This document shows positions 43,173 to 54,882 of a DNA stretch of 64,000 bases, piece by piece. The stretch is from assembly GCF_902167145.1 (NCBI RefSeq), contig NC_050096.1:269846622-269910621 (forward strand), in the 5' to 3' direction. Source of the DNA: Zea mays (taxonomy: Eukaryota > Streptophyta > Magnoliopsida > Poales > Poaceae). The notes beneath the pieces are model-generated. The model was given only the letters and a program-made list of their open reading frames with translations, did not search any database and was not told the DNA's origin. Each line of letters starts with the position of its first letter. Positions within the stretch are counted from its first letter, which is position 1. The position numbers and the translations under genes are program-made.

Positions 43173-46100
43173 ATCTCCCCCTTTTTGGTGATTGATGACA
43201 ACACATTTAAAGCTTACATAAGATTTGATAAATAAGATTTTGAATCCTATGATATAGTTTCCTCCCCCTAAATATGTGCATTTCAGAAAATAACACTTTT
43301 GTACTCAAATGCCAAAAGCACATATTTGGGTCAAAGTATGGAGACAACTTATATTATACTATTCATGAGGTGCAGTGTGTCATAAAATAAACGTGATGCT
43401 CATGACATAGTATGCACTCATCAATTTTCTACATCTTATGTTTTTCTTATGATCCCCCCTTTTTGTTAATTATATCTCCCCTTCTTAAAAGTCTTCTAAC
43501 ACTTAGTTACATAAGACTAAAGGTAAGCTTTAATGCAAAATTTCTCCCCCTTTGTCATAAATCTCCAAAAAGGATACAAAGAATATAAAGGGTAGAAATT
43601 ATGATTAAGCAAGATGGGAACACACTATTATGAAAAGGGTCCTTAGATGGCACAAAGGTAATGGAGAAGTGACATGAAGTGATGTACCTTTGCATTTTTA
43701 CCTTTTCAAGGGGAGTTCCAAACTTGTGTTGGATTTACAATTCATTTGCAAGCTCTTGTTGGTATAGTTGTGACATAGGTCCAAGATATTAAATGAAGAT
43801 TGTCATACTAAATCGAAGGTGACGCTTGATACGTGGAGTCTAGATGTCACCTAGCATTTTCTTATCATAACAAGAGGCAACATGAAAATTGCACAAGTGT
43901 GGATTATACAACTAGTGATCATGTATGAAAAATATCAATTGAAAAACACCAATTGATACAATTTGATAGATAAGCATATCACTAATTTCATATTACATTA
44001 AGTTCTCATCAAGTTTTATTGCACACAAATATATGTATTCAATTGATACCTATCGAGAGTACTTATTTGCAATTTAATGTACCATTGGCATAAAAAGAGT
44101 ATCAATTGAATATAATTATACAACATAAGGAACATGTGCACTATTTAATCAATTAAGTTCTAGAAAGGAGAATTTATAAGCTATGCTACTTTAGACATTT
44201 GCAATCCAAAAGGATGTGATACATATTTACCAATTTTAGATGACGTTGGAGTAGCATATACAAGAGAAACTCATTCTCTTATGAAATGTATAGAAGATAC
44301 ATTTATTGGAGCAAAGAATCTTTGATACCCATCAAAATTTGCAGTGGAAGCGATTGTCTTTGCTTGAAGATTCCTTTCTAATTTGAGACTACACACATAA
44401 TAGACTTGAAAATGAAGTTAGTCTCAAAGATTCAAATTATAGACCATTCTCCCCCTAAATGTGTGCATACAACTGATGAATACTTGTTTAGCTTATGCAC
44501 TTGGACTTGTGAGGCCAGGGGATTAAGTTCTACAATTTGAACCTTGGTACAAATAAAGTATGAAAATATGAAATTGCACCAATTTAAGGAATTACTCATA
44601 ATCAAACGGTATACTAATAGACATGATATGCAATATTTTAAGCCAAGATTCAAGTGCAACCTTATGATGTGACTTAAGATATTGCATATACATGCATACA
44701 CTAACTTGTAAGAGTCTAGATACACAAATGTAATATAATAGTTCATGGACTGACACACCTTTGTTCCATGCCATATGGTCTTCATTATAATCATGAATTT
44801 CTATCTTAGCTTTTGATAGGCTTGACATTTCAAAGAGAAACTTATCCTCTTTAAACGATCAAGAGAAACTCATTCTATTCAAAGAAATACACAAATTCAC
44901 TAAAAGAAAATGTTAGTCTTTAAGGACACAAGATATAGAATGAGCTCCCCCTAAATGTATGCATCAAGTACTTGAATTACTTGTAACATGCACTTGATTC
45001 AATTAAGATTCTTAGAGGAGTTCATCATATTTCTTGGTCAAGGCATAATATATTTGAAACAATTGAATTTATGCTAGAGAACACATATCGTTCCCCAATA
45101 GAACTAATCCATGGGGTGACATGTGGTAAATATTTGATCATTTCCTTGGAACCACTCATCCTCATTTGATGTTCTCCAAGGTGTGAGACTACAAAACATG
45201 AACTTGAAGAAACCATTAGCCTCACAAGATATAGGCTAAACTCTTCCTCAATTTGTGCATGCAAGAGTACACAAAGTACACTTATGCACATTAACAATAC
45301 GAGGTTAAAGGAGATGTTTGCACTATATCTTGGTTTAACATAACATGCTTTACATAGATGATGAAAATTAAACCAATTAAAAGTTTAAGAACTAAAAGTA
45401 TATCAATTGAAATCTTGGAGGGTAAAGCATGCTAATATGAACCTCAACCTCATAATGAAGGATATCATATAAATATGTCACTACATCTTCATTATTTGGT
45501 TGACAAAAAAATATAACTCCCTTCTTGATTCACTGTGATCTATTTTCTCTTTGTGATTTCATCCAACCAAGTGATCTTGAACTTCATTCATTTTTTTGTA
45601 GATTTTGAATCCATCTTGAAAGCTCTTGGAAGGACCTCGTTGTAACACTTAGAAAAGAGAGCATTAAAAACACAAGAGAGGGTTTCACAAATGATGATCC
45701 TTATATGTGGATGGCAAATGAATCATCATTATTGAAACCCAAAAGGATAGACTAAATTCCTTTAAATTAGTGCACACATATAGTTGATGTCAAAGTTATA
45801 TGCACTATTGACCATTTTATGTTGCAAGGAATTTAACCTATACTATGGTACATCCCACTAAGGATAGAATACTAAAACAACTGAATGAGAGGAAGTTTTC
45901 ATACCTTGGCCTCTTATCAACTTCTTCTTACTTTAGTTGAATAGTATCCTTTAAGCTTGTGATTTGTCCAATTTAAAACAAGCACCTTCTCTTAAAATAG
46001 ATTTTCTATGGATAAACTCAACACAAGAGATGACATTAGTAGCACAAGCACTAGTTTCTTATTTAGCAACCCTTTATATGTGGAAGACAAGCGTGTTGCT

Positions 46101-46588
46101 AAAATAGAGAAACATCATAATATGGACTAAATTTCCTTGAACCCTCATGCACAATATATTTTGAATGACATGGATAATATGCATGGTTATTCAATGAAGT
46201 CTAAAGGGATGACTTAATCCATATTATGGTGAGTGTCTAATATAGAAGAATCAAATCCAAATTAACTAGATAGAGAATACATCACATAATTTTGGATTGT
46301 TCACCATATGATAATATTCATTCAACTTCCAATTAGACCTTTATTTCATAATCAACATCTGATGTATATCCTCAAGTGCTTCTTTTTCCTTAGTGGCTAC
46401 ACAAGTCACAAAAAGATAAGATTTGAAAATAATGTGCACTTGAGATTCAGTTGTTACCACCCTAGCTACTATCTCCAAAGATGATTTATACATTCATTAT
46501 CGAGCACCCAACTTGATCCATTGAAGGAGTGATCCTGCAAAACAAGTTTAAGCTTCATATCTTGGTACCCAATTTGAATTGTGTCCAA
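43173..46588 (-). mobile_element. Internal non-coding region of element D
   Basis: AT-rich DNA with no long ORF. Several ctccccct motifs (polypurine on the minus strand) occur at 43174, 43453, 43474, 43543, 44449 and 44945. The last two are followed by taaatgt(g/a)tgcat, so degenerate repeat modules seem to be present. This fits the long spacer between pol and the 3' LTR in SIRE/Maximus elements. It is cut off at 46588 by the LTR of element A. Confidence 0.6.
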
Positions 46589-47286
46589 TGTTGGGGACTT
46601 GTTCTCAAGCACTTCAAGAGTTAAGAACAAGGCAACATAGAAAATGTTAATCGTTAATGTCCTTCGTCCTCCGAAGCATTATCTCCCTTAGGATGTAATG
46701 ACTTGCGGACGAAGGTTATGAAGGACATACCTTCATAAACTCATCAAACAATGACGAAGGTGATAAAATATAAATAATATAAAAGAAAACATGAACAATC
46801 ATTTATTATTGAGCATAAATAAAAATATTATTGAATCACAAGTGTACCTTCAATCGGAAGGAAATGACAATACAAGTATGACGCAAAAAGCGAATGCCAA
46901 GTCAGCGTGAACAGTACAGGGATACTGTTCACCTATTTATAGGCACGGGACACAGCCCTTACAAAATTACATTCATGCCCTTTACATTTGATAATAATTC
47001 TATAGTAGTCTACCGAGGTCTGAATAGCCTTTTCATCTTTAAGTCGGTTCCACTCTTTGCTGTCACGCCGAAGCTTTCCTGCTCACACCTTCGGCTCTGT
47101 ATCAACCTTCGTACAGCTTGGTGATCAGCCCATCCATCTCAATCCTCCTTCGTCTAGCTTAAGCTTCGTCCTGATCGTACTTCATGTTCATAATCTAAGT
47201 CCGAAGATACCTGTTCGTACATTTCACTTGGAAAATATTGTCAAATCATGTTTTTGAGGACCTTCGGAGGACGAAGGCCCCCAACA
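46589..47286 (-). repeat. 3' LTR of element A
   Basis: It is bounded by TGTTGGGG and CCCCAACA, perfect inverted ends, and is 698 bp. It contains palindromic ccttcgtcctccgaag / cttcggaggacgaagg blocks near each end. A minus-strand TATAAATAG box is at 46941-46933. Confidence 0.85.
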
Positions 47287-47439
47287 GTAGCCCCCTCGCA
47301 ATATTAATTTGTTAGCGATAAATTTAGATTGCGATATGGACGAAGGCCTTAAGCCGAAGGTCCGAAAAAACACCTTCCCTTTGCTAGAATAGCAACATTC
47401 ACTGACAAGCGGGTCTTTCGACTTTCACCGCACTGGGCG

Positions 47440-47447
47440 TATAAATA
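47440..47447 (+). promoter_or_regulatory. TATA box of the antisense gene in element A
   Basis: TATAAATA lies 142 bp before the ATG at 47589 and just inside the internal region. Its position fits a promoter for the + strand gene. Confidence 0.5.
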
Positions 47448-47588
47448 AGATCATACCCCAAACTCATTTTGGTACGCACACTTGCTATCTGCCCCCGCTT
47501 ACTCAATTTTAGCTCTTGCGCGCAAAAATTTACTGAGCTTTTAGTTTTGAAGCTTCGGCATTGAAAACAGTTTTTAGCATTTCCGAAG

Positions 47589-50500
47589 ATGTCTGAAGAC
47601 AAAAAGGCCGATCCCGAGATGAAGCTGAGTCTCTCTGAAGAGAAGAACCTGGGGTTCCTTATAGCTATGGCGGAGACCAATACGGAAAAAATCACCAAGG
47701 AGATCCTGGAAGGCTTGTCTGAAGATACTGGTGACAGCGACAGCTACGATGTAGAAAGTGGTGGGGAAGAGTCCGAAGACCGGCCATGGCGGCCAAGTCA
47801 CGCGGTTTTCGGGAAAACCACCATTAAGCAGAGTCATATTGATAATATGAAGGGGCGGTATTTTCGAGATATATCTATTGTGAGAGCTGATGCTGGAGAA
47901 AAAACTTCTCCCACCCCCGAAGAAGATGAAGTCGTAATCTTCCGAAGCTTTCTCAAGGCTGGGCTTCGATTTCCCCTAAGCAACTTTGTTGTTGAAGTTC
48001 TGAAAACATTTCAAATCTACCTTCATCAAATTACTCCCGAAGCTATCATAAGAATGGGGATGTTTGTCTGGGCTGCGAGAAGCCAAGGTTTAGAACCAAA
48101 TGCCAAAAGCTTTTGCAACATTCATGAGTTGTTATATGAGACGAAGCCCTGGGGGAAAGAACAATATCACAACAACTTTGGGTGCTACAGCTTCGTTGCC
48201 CGCTCCGGGTCAAGCTGCCCTGTACCAACCTTTCGGAAGAGATGGCCCGGAGCCTGGATGACTGAATGGTTCTATGTAAAGAATGACCTGACAACGCAAG
48301 AAGATGTCAAGAGTATCATTATGCGCCCCATCTGGCAACGCTTCGGACTTCGAAGGCCGAAGGTTAAAATGGATGAAGCAGCCGAGGAATGCCAAAGAGC
48401 CTTCGGCGTAGTCTGCTCTTTTATTGGGACAAGGGACTTGATTCAAGAACATATTGCCTTCAGGGTGTGGTCACTTGCAGGAAAGTGGGAAATGCCGAAG
48501 GAGACCATCAAAGAGTCCGACGAAGGCGGACTGGTCAGACTAAAATACACATTCAAATACGAAGATAAATTTGTTGAACCTGATGACGACTGGTTGAAAA
48601 GCATTGAAACATTAAGTGACGAACTGCTTGGGGCATATTCGAAGGCCGAGAACACTGCATTATCAGCAGCCTTCGGAGGCCGAAAGAAGAAAAGACTCAA
48701 CCGGGTATTTGACGCAGTCGGGTTTGTCTACCCTGACTATCACTATCCGGTGTTGGGTCGCAAAAGAAAGAATACTTCTTCTGCAGCAGAATCTACCACA
48801 AGTGCCACTAATGAGCCAGCGCCACAAAGGAAAAAGATGAAGGTGCTCACCCACCGAGCGCGCTTTATTGAGCCGGCCACAGTGCCAGAATTCATTGGTG
48901 AAATTTCCTTGGCCTCTGAAGCTACAGAACCAGCTCCAGTGCCGAAGATAGAAGAGAAATCTGAAGCACCTTTAGCAGAGAAGGCGGAAAAATCGAGAAT
49001 TGAAGGACAAAAAATATTGGAAATCTTAAGTCCTTCAGCGAATGCTGAAACAGGAAAAATCCAAAAGGGCCCATTGGTGACCCCAAAAAGAAAAAGAATG
49101 GTGAACGTACTAGACGTCTTGGAAACAATTATGTCTTCAAGCACAACTCCAAAGAAGACTGTTGAACTTGCTGAAGCGTCTACTGAAACTTCGAAGCAAC
49201 AAGCTGAAGCTGAAGCTAAAGCTGAAGCTGGGCCTTCAGAGCCCACCAAGGAACAATCTTTGGAAACCGAAAAAACATCAGAACCAGTTTTGGTTGAGAA
49301 GATTGACACTGCCGTCCCCGAAGCTCCTGCCAGCACATGCGATTATATCATACGACATGCTTCGGGGAAAAAATTATCTGAAGAAGAGACTCATGAAGCT
49401 AATCACTATGCCAAAGAGTTAAAATATCCAAAGGGAGCAGTGGTGTTCAATGGGACAAATGAGGATGACTTTCTATACTGCCTCCCTGATAACAAAGAAT
49501 TATTTGTTTGCCGAGAGATGGCTAGAAGTATGGGGTTCCCGAAGCTCGAAGCTGGATTATGTGCTATGACGAAGGAGGATCTCGCGGACAGTCTTGCGTA
49601 TAACAGCCTAAAGGTATGGGAATTAGTCGTTTTGAAAAAATTTTACAATACGTAATTCATTCTTTTATTCTTATTCCAAGTCTTTACATATAGGGCTTAA
49701 TCCTAAGCAACACATTAAGATCACAAAAGAGTGCCGAAGATGAGAGCTATGAAATTGCGTTCAACAACCTTCGGTCAGAAGTTATTAAACTGAGAAACGA
49801 AGCTCTGGAAAAGGATAAAATTTTGCTTACATTAGTAGACAAGGTAAAAAAGGACGAAGCTGCCTCAAAGATCCAGGCCGAAGCCCAAAAACGTGAGATT
49901 AAAGATCTTCAGAAACAGCTAGCTAGAGCTAGAGAGGAACGTGCGCTTGAAGAAACAAAACGAGAGCTTAGTGATCATTTGGTTAATCATTTAGAGTTAA
50001 GTACTTAGGAGCTTCGTGCATTCCAGAGGAAATGCTATGTTAAATCTATAGAATGCGTCAAAAAGATAAAATCCAGCTTCGCCAGCGTTGGCGCATTTTC
50101 TAGTGAAGAAAGCTTCTCCAGAGGCAATCCCGAAGGTCCATTGGAATGGATTAGTCATGAAGCAGAAGCTTTCGAGGAAATCCTGAGCAGCCGCGGTGAT
50201 ATCTGCACATTTTCGGGCGCCAGAGGAATTGCTACTGTTCTAGAGAAGAAAGGTTGTGATCATATTAAGCTGCTTGCGCAATCCGAAGCCACTTTATCCG
50301 CTGAAGATATTAAAGACCCCTCGACCGAAGCTAGCCAAGTTGGTGGAAAATTTTTCACCGACATCTGGGATAATGGTGGCCGAGAAATGGCAGGAGAAAT
50401 TATTCAAAGAAGTGAAAAAGGCATTCACGATGCTAGAGAAGTGGCTAAGGCTGCTGAAAAGAGCGCAGAGCCCGAAGGTCAATTAGGTATTAATTAATAG

Positions 50501-50713
50501 TTTGTATCGTGTTGTAATTTTTATTTCAAACTTTGTTCGTGGTTTGTAATAGTAATGCAAAAATATTCTCTTCCCTCAGAACCTGCTGGATCGTTTGTTG
50601 ACCTTCACACAAAAGGGGATGACGAAATTAAACAAATGGCCGAAACTATCGTGGATAAAGTTGTTGAACAACTTCTAAATGAGGCTGCCGAAGTAGTATT
50701 AAGAGAAGACTAG
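47589..50713 (+). CDS. Antisense three-exon gene in element A, 'putative gypsy-type transposon' domain protein
   Basis: Exons 47589-49613, 49694-50486 and 50580-50713 join in frame through GT-AG introns of 80 and 93 bp, giving about 983 codons with one in-frame TAG at 50006. The N-terminal third holds the domain known from plant Gypsy-linked ORFs (PF04195): FRSFLKAGLRFPLSNFVVEV, QIYLHQITPEAIIRMGMFVW and AKSFCNIHEL. The middle is acidic and repetitive (AEAEAKAEAG), with basic patches such as RKRKN and PQRKKMK that could be nuclear signals. Exon 2 encodes a coiled coil (about 49750-50000). It runs opposite to the element's gag and probably uses the TATA box at 47440. The function of this family is unknown. 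The TAG may truncate the product at about 779 residues. Confidence 0.72.
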
Positions 50714-51650
50714 GTGTTATTAGGAAAAACAGTTGAAGTGTGATTTATGTAATATTTGGTACATTTGAATGTAATATACAAGTCTCTGTTCATTATTCAA
50801 TTCTTTACGATGCATGAAACTTTACATACGTACCGCTTTTGAGCCTTCGGCGAAAAAACACCTTCCCTTCTTTTCATGCTTCGTGAAGAAAAATTTTTAT
50901 GTATCAGAACAATGTCCATAGTGCTCAGATGAAGAATATCCAAGCTTCGTGAAAACATTCTCCGAAGCTATACTCCGAAGATGAAGATTGTGTCTCCTTG
51001 TGACTTAACACGATTTTCACTCTTTCAAAGCATACTTCCGAAGATCAATATTGTGTCCCCTTCTTGTGCCATATGCAACATGATGTATGATGCTTATGCT
51101 ATGCAAAATGATGTGATGATGTTATGTTACGTAGATGACATTTGTTCCGAAAGATACACACATATCCCCACACAATATTTTTGTATCAGCGCTGATTCTT
51201 CGCTGTAAGCTCTGCATTCCCTTAGGAACGTCTTTGGAGCTTCTTCGCCTTTTACTTAGGCGGTATAAGCTCTGCATTCCCTTAGGAACGTCTTTGGAGC
51301 TTCTTCGCCTTTTACTTAGGCGGTATCAGCGTTGACTTTTCGCTGTGTGCTCTGCATTCCCTTAGGAACGTCTTTGGAGCAAAAAACTTACACTGCGCTC
51401 CCTTTGGAACGGCTTTTGTAACTTCAGCAACTTACTCTGCGTTCCTTAGAACGACTTTTTGTTACTTCGAAGGATTTTTAATAATTCGAAGGTCCTCCGC
51501 AAACTTTCAAGCTTCAGCAACTTAAGCCTTCGGAGAAAGTAGATTTCCCTTATGACCAACCACAAGACCATTACATGAAAATCGAAATGTTCTTTATTAT
51601 ACAGAAAATAGAACTAAATGGAAAAGACTGCTATCAAAGTAGGATACTTG
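50714..51650. other. Spacer between antisense gene and gag in element A
   Basis: Non-coding DNA with many gaag/cttcg motifs. From 51206 to 51325 there are two identical 60-bp units (taagctctgcattcccttag start), plus partial copies to about 51440. Confidence 0.6.
51206..51380. repeat. 60-bp tandem repeat
   Basis: Full units at 51206-51265 and 51266-51325 appear identical. A third partial unit follows at about 51350 (gctctgcattcccttaggaa). Confidence 0.85.
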
Positions 51651-53168
51651 TCAATAAATGTGCTTTGACTCCGGCACGGTGCTGTTGACTGTACGAGCTT
51701 CGGACTGCTCTCTGAAGTCCCTTTGGTGTGGAGCATATTGGCTCCCTTCTGGCTGTTGGCCTTGTTGCAGCGGTGGTGGAGGTGGAGGTTGTTGCCAGGA
51801 AGCTTGAGGTTGACTTGCCGAAGCAACAGAAATTGCAGGGTGGTTACCTACGTATTCTGGGATGTAAGGCACATGGCACGAAGCAGTATGCATGACCTGC
51901 TTCGGCTGAGCTTGTTGTGCTGCAGCTTCGGCTATCTCCTTTTGCTTTTGGATGGTAACATGGCACATCCTGGTGGTATGGCCCTTGTTTTCACCGCAAA
52001 ACAAGCAAAATATTCTCCTTGGTTGATCTCCAAATCTTCCGCCAAAGCCCCTGGCGCCTCTTCCTCTTGGAGCTGGTGGCCGGAAGAAGCTTTGTTGTTG
52101 CCCCGAAGCCTGTGAGGAGGGCTGCGGCCTGTGCTGCTGATTCCCCTTATCATCACTTTGAGTAGAGTTATGGATGGACCTGACATGCCTCGGATAGAAT
52201 CTTCCTCCGAAGCCCCTGGTAAACTCAGAAAATCTGAAAGCCTCCTCCCTTCTTTGGCGAAAATCATTGTCGGCACGAATGTACTCGTCCATCTTTTGGA
52301 GCAGCTTCTCCAGAGTCTGAGGGGGCTTCCTAGCAAAATATTGAGCTGCAGGTCCAGGACGAAGCCCCTTGATCATGGCCTCGATGACAATTTCATTGGG
52401 CACCGTTGGTGCCTGTGCCCTCAGACGCAAGAACCTTCGGACATATGCCTGAAGGTATTCTTCGTGGTCCTGAGTGCACTGGAACAGAGCCTGAGCAGTG
52501 ACCGGCTTCGTCTGAAATCCTTGAAAGCTGGTTAACAACAAATCCTTCAGCTTCTGCCATGAAGTGATCGTTCCTGGTCGAAGGGAGGAATACCAGGTTT
52601 GAGCAACACTTCTGACAGCCATAACGAAAGATTTGGCCATGACTGAAGCATTGCCACCATACGAAGACACTGTTGCTTCGTAGCTCATCAAAAACTGCTT
52701 CGGGTCTGAGTGGCCATCGAATACAGGGAGCTGAGGCGGCTTGTAGGATGGGGGCCAAGGTGTAGCCTGCAGCTCAGCGGACAGAGGAGAAGCATCATCA
52801 AAAACAAAATTCCCATGATGGAAATTGTCATACCAATCATCTTCGTTGGGAAAACCCTCCTGATGAAGGTCTTGATGCTGAGGCCTTCGGTGTTGCTCGT
52901 CCTGAGCAAGATGACGAACTTCTTCAGAGGCTTCGTCTATCTGCCTCTGCAGTTCAGCTACCCTGGCCATCTTTTCCTTCTTGCGTTGAACCTGCTGCTG
53001 AAGGATTTCCAGATTTTGAATCTCCTGATCTAGATCATCCTCCGGAGGTGTTGGACTGGTAGCCTTCCTCTTCTGGCTTCGTGCCTCTCTAAGAGAAAGG
53101 ACGTCTTGATTGGGGTCCAGCGGCTGCAGCGTGCCAGCCCCTGGTGCTGAAGCCTTCTTCGGCGGCAT
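51651..53168 (-). CDS. Gag protein of element A
   Basis: Start MPPKKASAPGAG at 53168; an upstream in-frame ATG at 53207 would add 13 residues. Length is 505 residues with no internal stop. There is a coiled coil at about residues 40-100. The Retrotrans_gag domain includes LPVFDGHSDPKQFLMSYEAT, WYSSLRPGTITSWQKLKDLL and YVRRFLRLR. One CCHC-like knuckle (CLFCGENKGHTTRMC) is followed by a Pro/Gln-rich tail. No protease follows. The intact frame suggests this gag was recently under selection or the insertion is young. Gag would build virus-like particles and bind element RNA, possibly also serving with pol supplied in trans. Confidence 0.88.
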   Translation of the reverse strand: MPPKKASAPGAGTLQPLDPNQDVLSLREARSQKRKATSPTPPEDDLDQEIQNLEILQQQVQRKKEKMARVAELQRQIDEASEEVRHLAQDEQHRRPQHQDLHQEGFPNEDDWYDNFHHGNFVFDDASPLSAELQATPWPPSYKPPQLPVFDGHSDPKQFLMSYEATVSSYGGNASVMAKSFVMAVRSVAQTWYSSLRPGTITSWQKLKDLLLTSFQGFQTKPVTAQALFQCTQDHEEYLQAYVRRFLRLRAQAPTVPNEIVIEAMIKGLRPGPAAQYFARKPPQTLEKLLQKMDEYIRADNDFRQRREEAFRFSEFTRGFGGRFYPRHVRSIHNSTQSDDKGNQQHRPQPSSQASGQQQSFFRPPAPRGRGARGFGGRFGDQPRRIFCLFCGENKGHTTRMCHVTIQKQKEIAEAAAQQAQPKQVMHTASCHVPYIPEYVGNHPAISVASASQPQASWQQPPPPPPLQQGQQPEGSQYAPHQRDFREQSEARTVNSTVPESKHIY

Positions 53169-53253
53169 GACGAAGGTGATGCTTGCCGAAGATGTTGAAA
53201 AGCTCAAGTAATTCTCAGCTGGTAACCCCCATCAGCATAAAGCTGCAAAGGCC

Positions 53254-54822
53254 TGATGGGTGTGACTAAGTCAGGGATCAGTCCATTCGAGCGACTCGAT
53301 CACGCCTCGCCCGAGCCTAGCCTCGGACAAGGGCAGCCGACCCCGGAGGATTTCCGTCTCGCCCGAGGCCCTGCCTTCGCTAAGAAGCAACCCTGACCAA
53401 ATCACCGCACCAACCGACCAAATCGCAGGGGCATTTAATGCAAAGGTGGTCTGACACCTTTATCCTGACGCACGCCCCCTAGTCGGCAGAGCCGAAGTGA
53501 CCGCCGTCACTTCGCCGCTCCACTGACCGACCTGACAGAAGGACAGCGCCGCCTGCGCCACTCCGACTGTGGTGCCACTTGACAGAGTGAGACTGACAGG
53601 CAGTCAGGCCCGACCGAAGGCACCATAGGAAGCTCCGCTTTGCCCGACCCAGGGCTCGGACTCAGGCTAAGTCCCGGAAGACGGCGAACTCCGCTCCGCC
53701 CGACCCAGGGCTCGGACTTGGGCTAAGTCCCGGAAGACGGCGAACTCCGCTCCACCCGACCCAGGGCTTGGACTCGGGCTAAGTCCCGGAAGACGGCGAA
53801 CTCCGCTCTGCCCGACCCAGGGCTCGGACTCGGGCTAAGTCCCGAAAGACGGCGAACTCCGCTCCGCCCGACCCAGGGCTCGGACTCGGGCTAAGTCCCG
53901 GAAGGGCTCAGCCCCAGAAGACGACGAACTCCGCTCCGCCCGACCCAGGGCTCGGACTCGGGCTCAGCCCCAGAAGACGACGAACTCCGCTTCGCCCGAC
54001 CCCAGGGCTCGGACTTCGCCCTGGCCTCAGCCGACGGCCTCCGCCTCGCCCGACCCAGGGGCTCGGACTCGACCTCAGCCACGGAAGACAGACTCGACCT
54101 CGGCTTCGGAGGAGCTTCCACATCGCCCAACCTAGGGCGCAGACCAGCCACGTCAACAGGAGGCGCCATCATCGCCCTACCCCGAGCTGACTCGGGCCGC
54201 AGGAAACAAGACCGGTGTCCCATCTGGCTCGCTCCGCCAGATAGGCAATGATGGCGCCCCACATACTCTGTGACGACGGCGGCTCTCAGCCCCCTTACGG
54301 AAGCAGGAGGACGTCAGCAAGGACTCAACCGCTCCGACAACTGTCCCTCCGCCAGGCTCCATCGCTCCTCCGACGGCCACGACATCACACCAGCTGGGTG
54401 CCAAAATCTCTCCGGCTGCCATAACGGCATGTACTTAGGGCGCTAGCTCTCCTCCGCTAGACATGTAGCACTCTGCTACACCCCCATTGTACACCTGGAT
54501 CCTCTCCTTACGCCTATAAAAGGAAGGACCAGGGCCCTCTTAGAGAGGGTTGGCCGCGCGGGGATGAGGACGAGACAGGCGCTCGCTTGGGGCCGCTCGC
54601 TCCCTCTCCCGCGTGGACGCTTGTAACCCCCTACTGCAAGCGCACCCGACCTGGGCGCGGGACGAACACGAAGGCCGCGGGATTCCCACCTCTCTCACGC
54701 CGGTCTCCGGCCGCCTTGCTCTCCCGCCTTCGCGCTCGCCCTCGCGCTCGACCCATCTGGGCTGGGGCACGCGGCGACATTCACTCGTCGGCCCAGGGAC
54801 CCCCGGTCTCGAAACGCCGACA
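53254..54822 (+). repeat. 5' LTR of element B
   Basis: It begins TGATGGGTGTGACTAAGTCA and ends AAACGCCGACA. It is about 1.57 kb and GC-rich. A TATAAAAG box lies at 54515-54522. It contains the 56-bp tandem repeat array. Confidence 0.82.
53630..54036 (+). repeat. 56-bp tandem repeat array in LTR B
   Basis: Units start with gaactccgct at 53686, 53742, 53798, 53854, 53926 and 53982, with a degenerate unit before. Spacing is 56 bp, except one 72-bp step. Each unit contains cgacccagggctcggact and ggctaagtcccggaagacgg. Confidence 0.9.
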
Positions 54823-54882
54823 GTTGGCGCGCCAGGTAGGGGCCTGCTGCGTGTTGACGAACAGCTTCCCGTCAAGCTCTAG

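Larger units (their letters stand above)
46589..53253 (-). mobile_element. Element A: pol-less Gypsy-type element with antisense gene
   Basis: On the minus strand the order is gag (53168-51651), a 1-kb non-coding part with 60-bp tandem repeats, the antisense gene region (50713-47589), a purine tract (GCGAGGGGGC just right of 47286) and the 3' LTR (47286-46589). No protease, reverse transcriptase or integrase motif was seen between gag and LTR, so the element is non-autonomous. The 5' LTR is missing: homology stops at about 53253 where element B begins. Sense-opposite extra ORFs are known from Grande-type maize elements; I infer kinship in layout only. Confidence 0.75.

Noticed and set aside
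48743..49336. 197-codon minus-strand ORF
   Set aside because: It is the complement of the acidic, repetitive coding part of the + strand antisense gene and has no domain.
53630..54262. CRISPR-like spaced repeats, and antisense ORFs in the same area
   Set aside because: The units are contiguous 56-bp tandem repeats with no unique spacers, in a plant LTR. The ORFs are by-products of the repeat.
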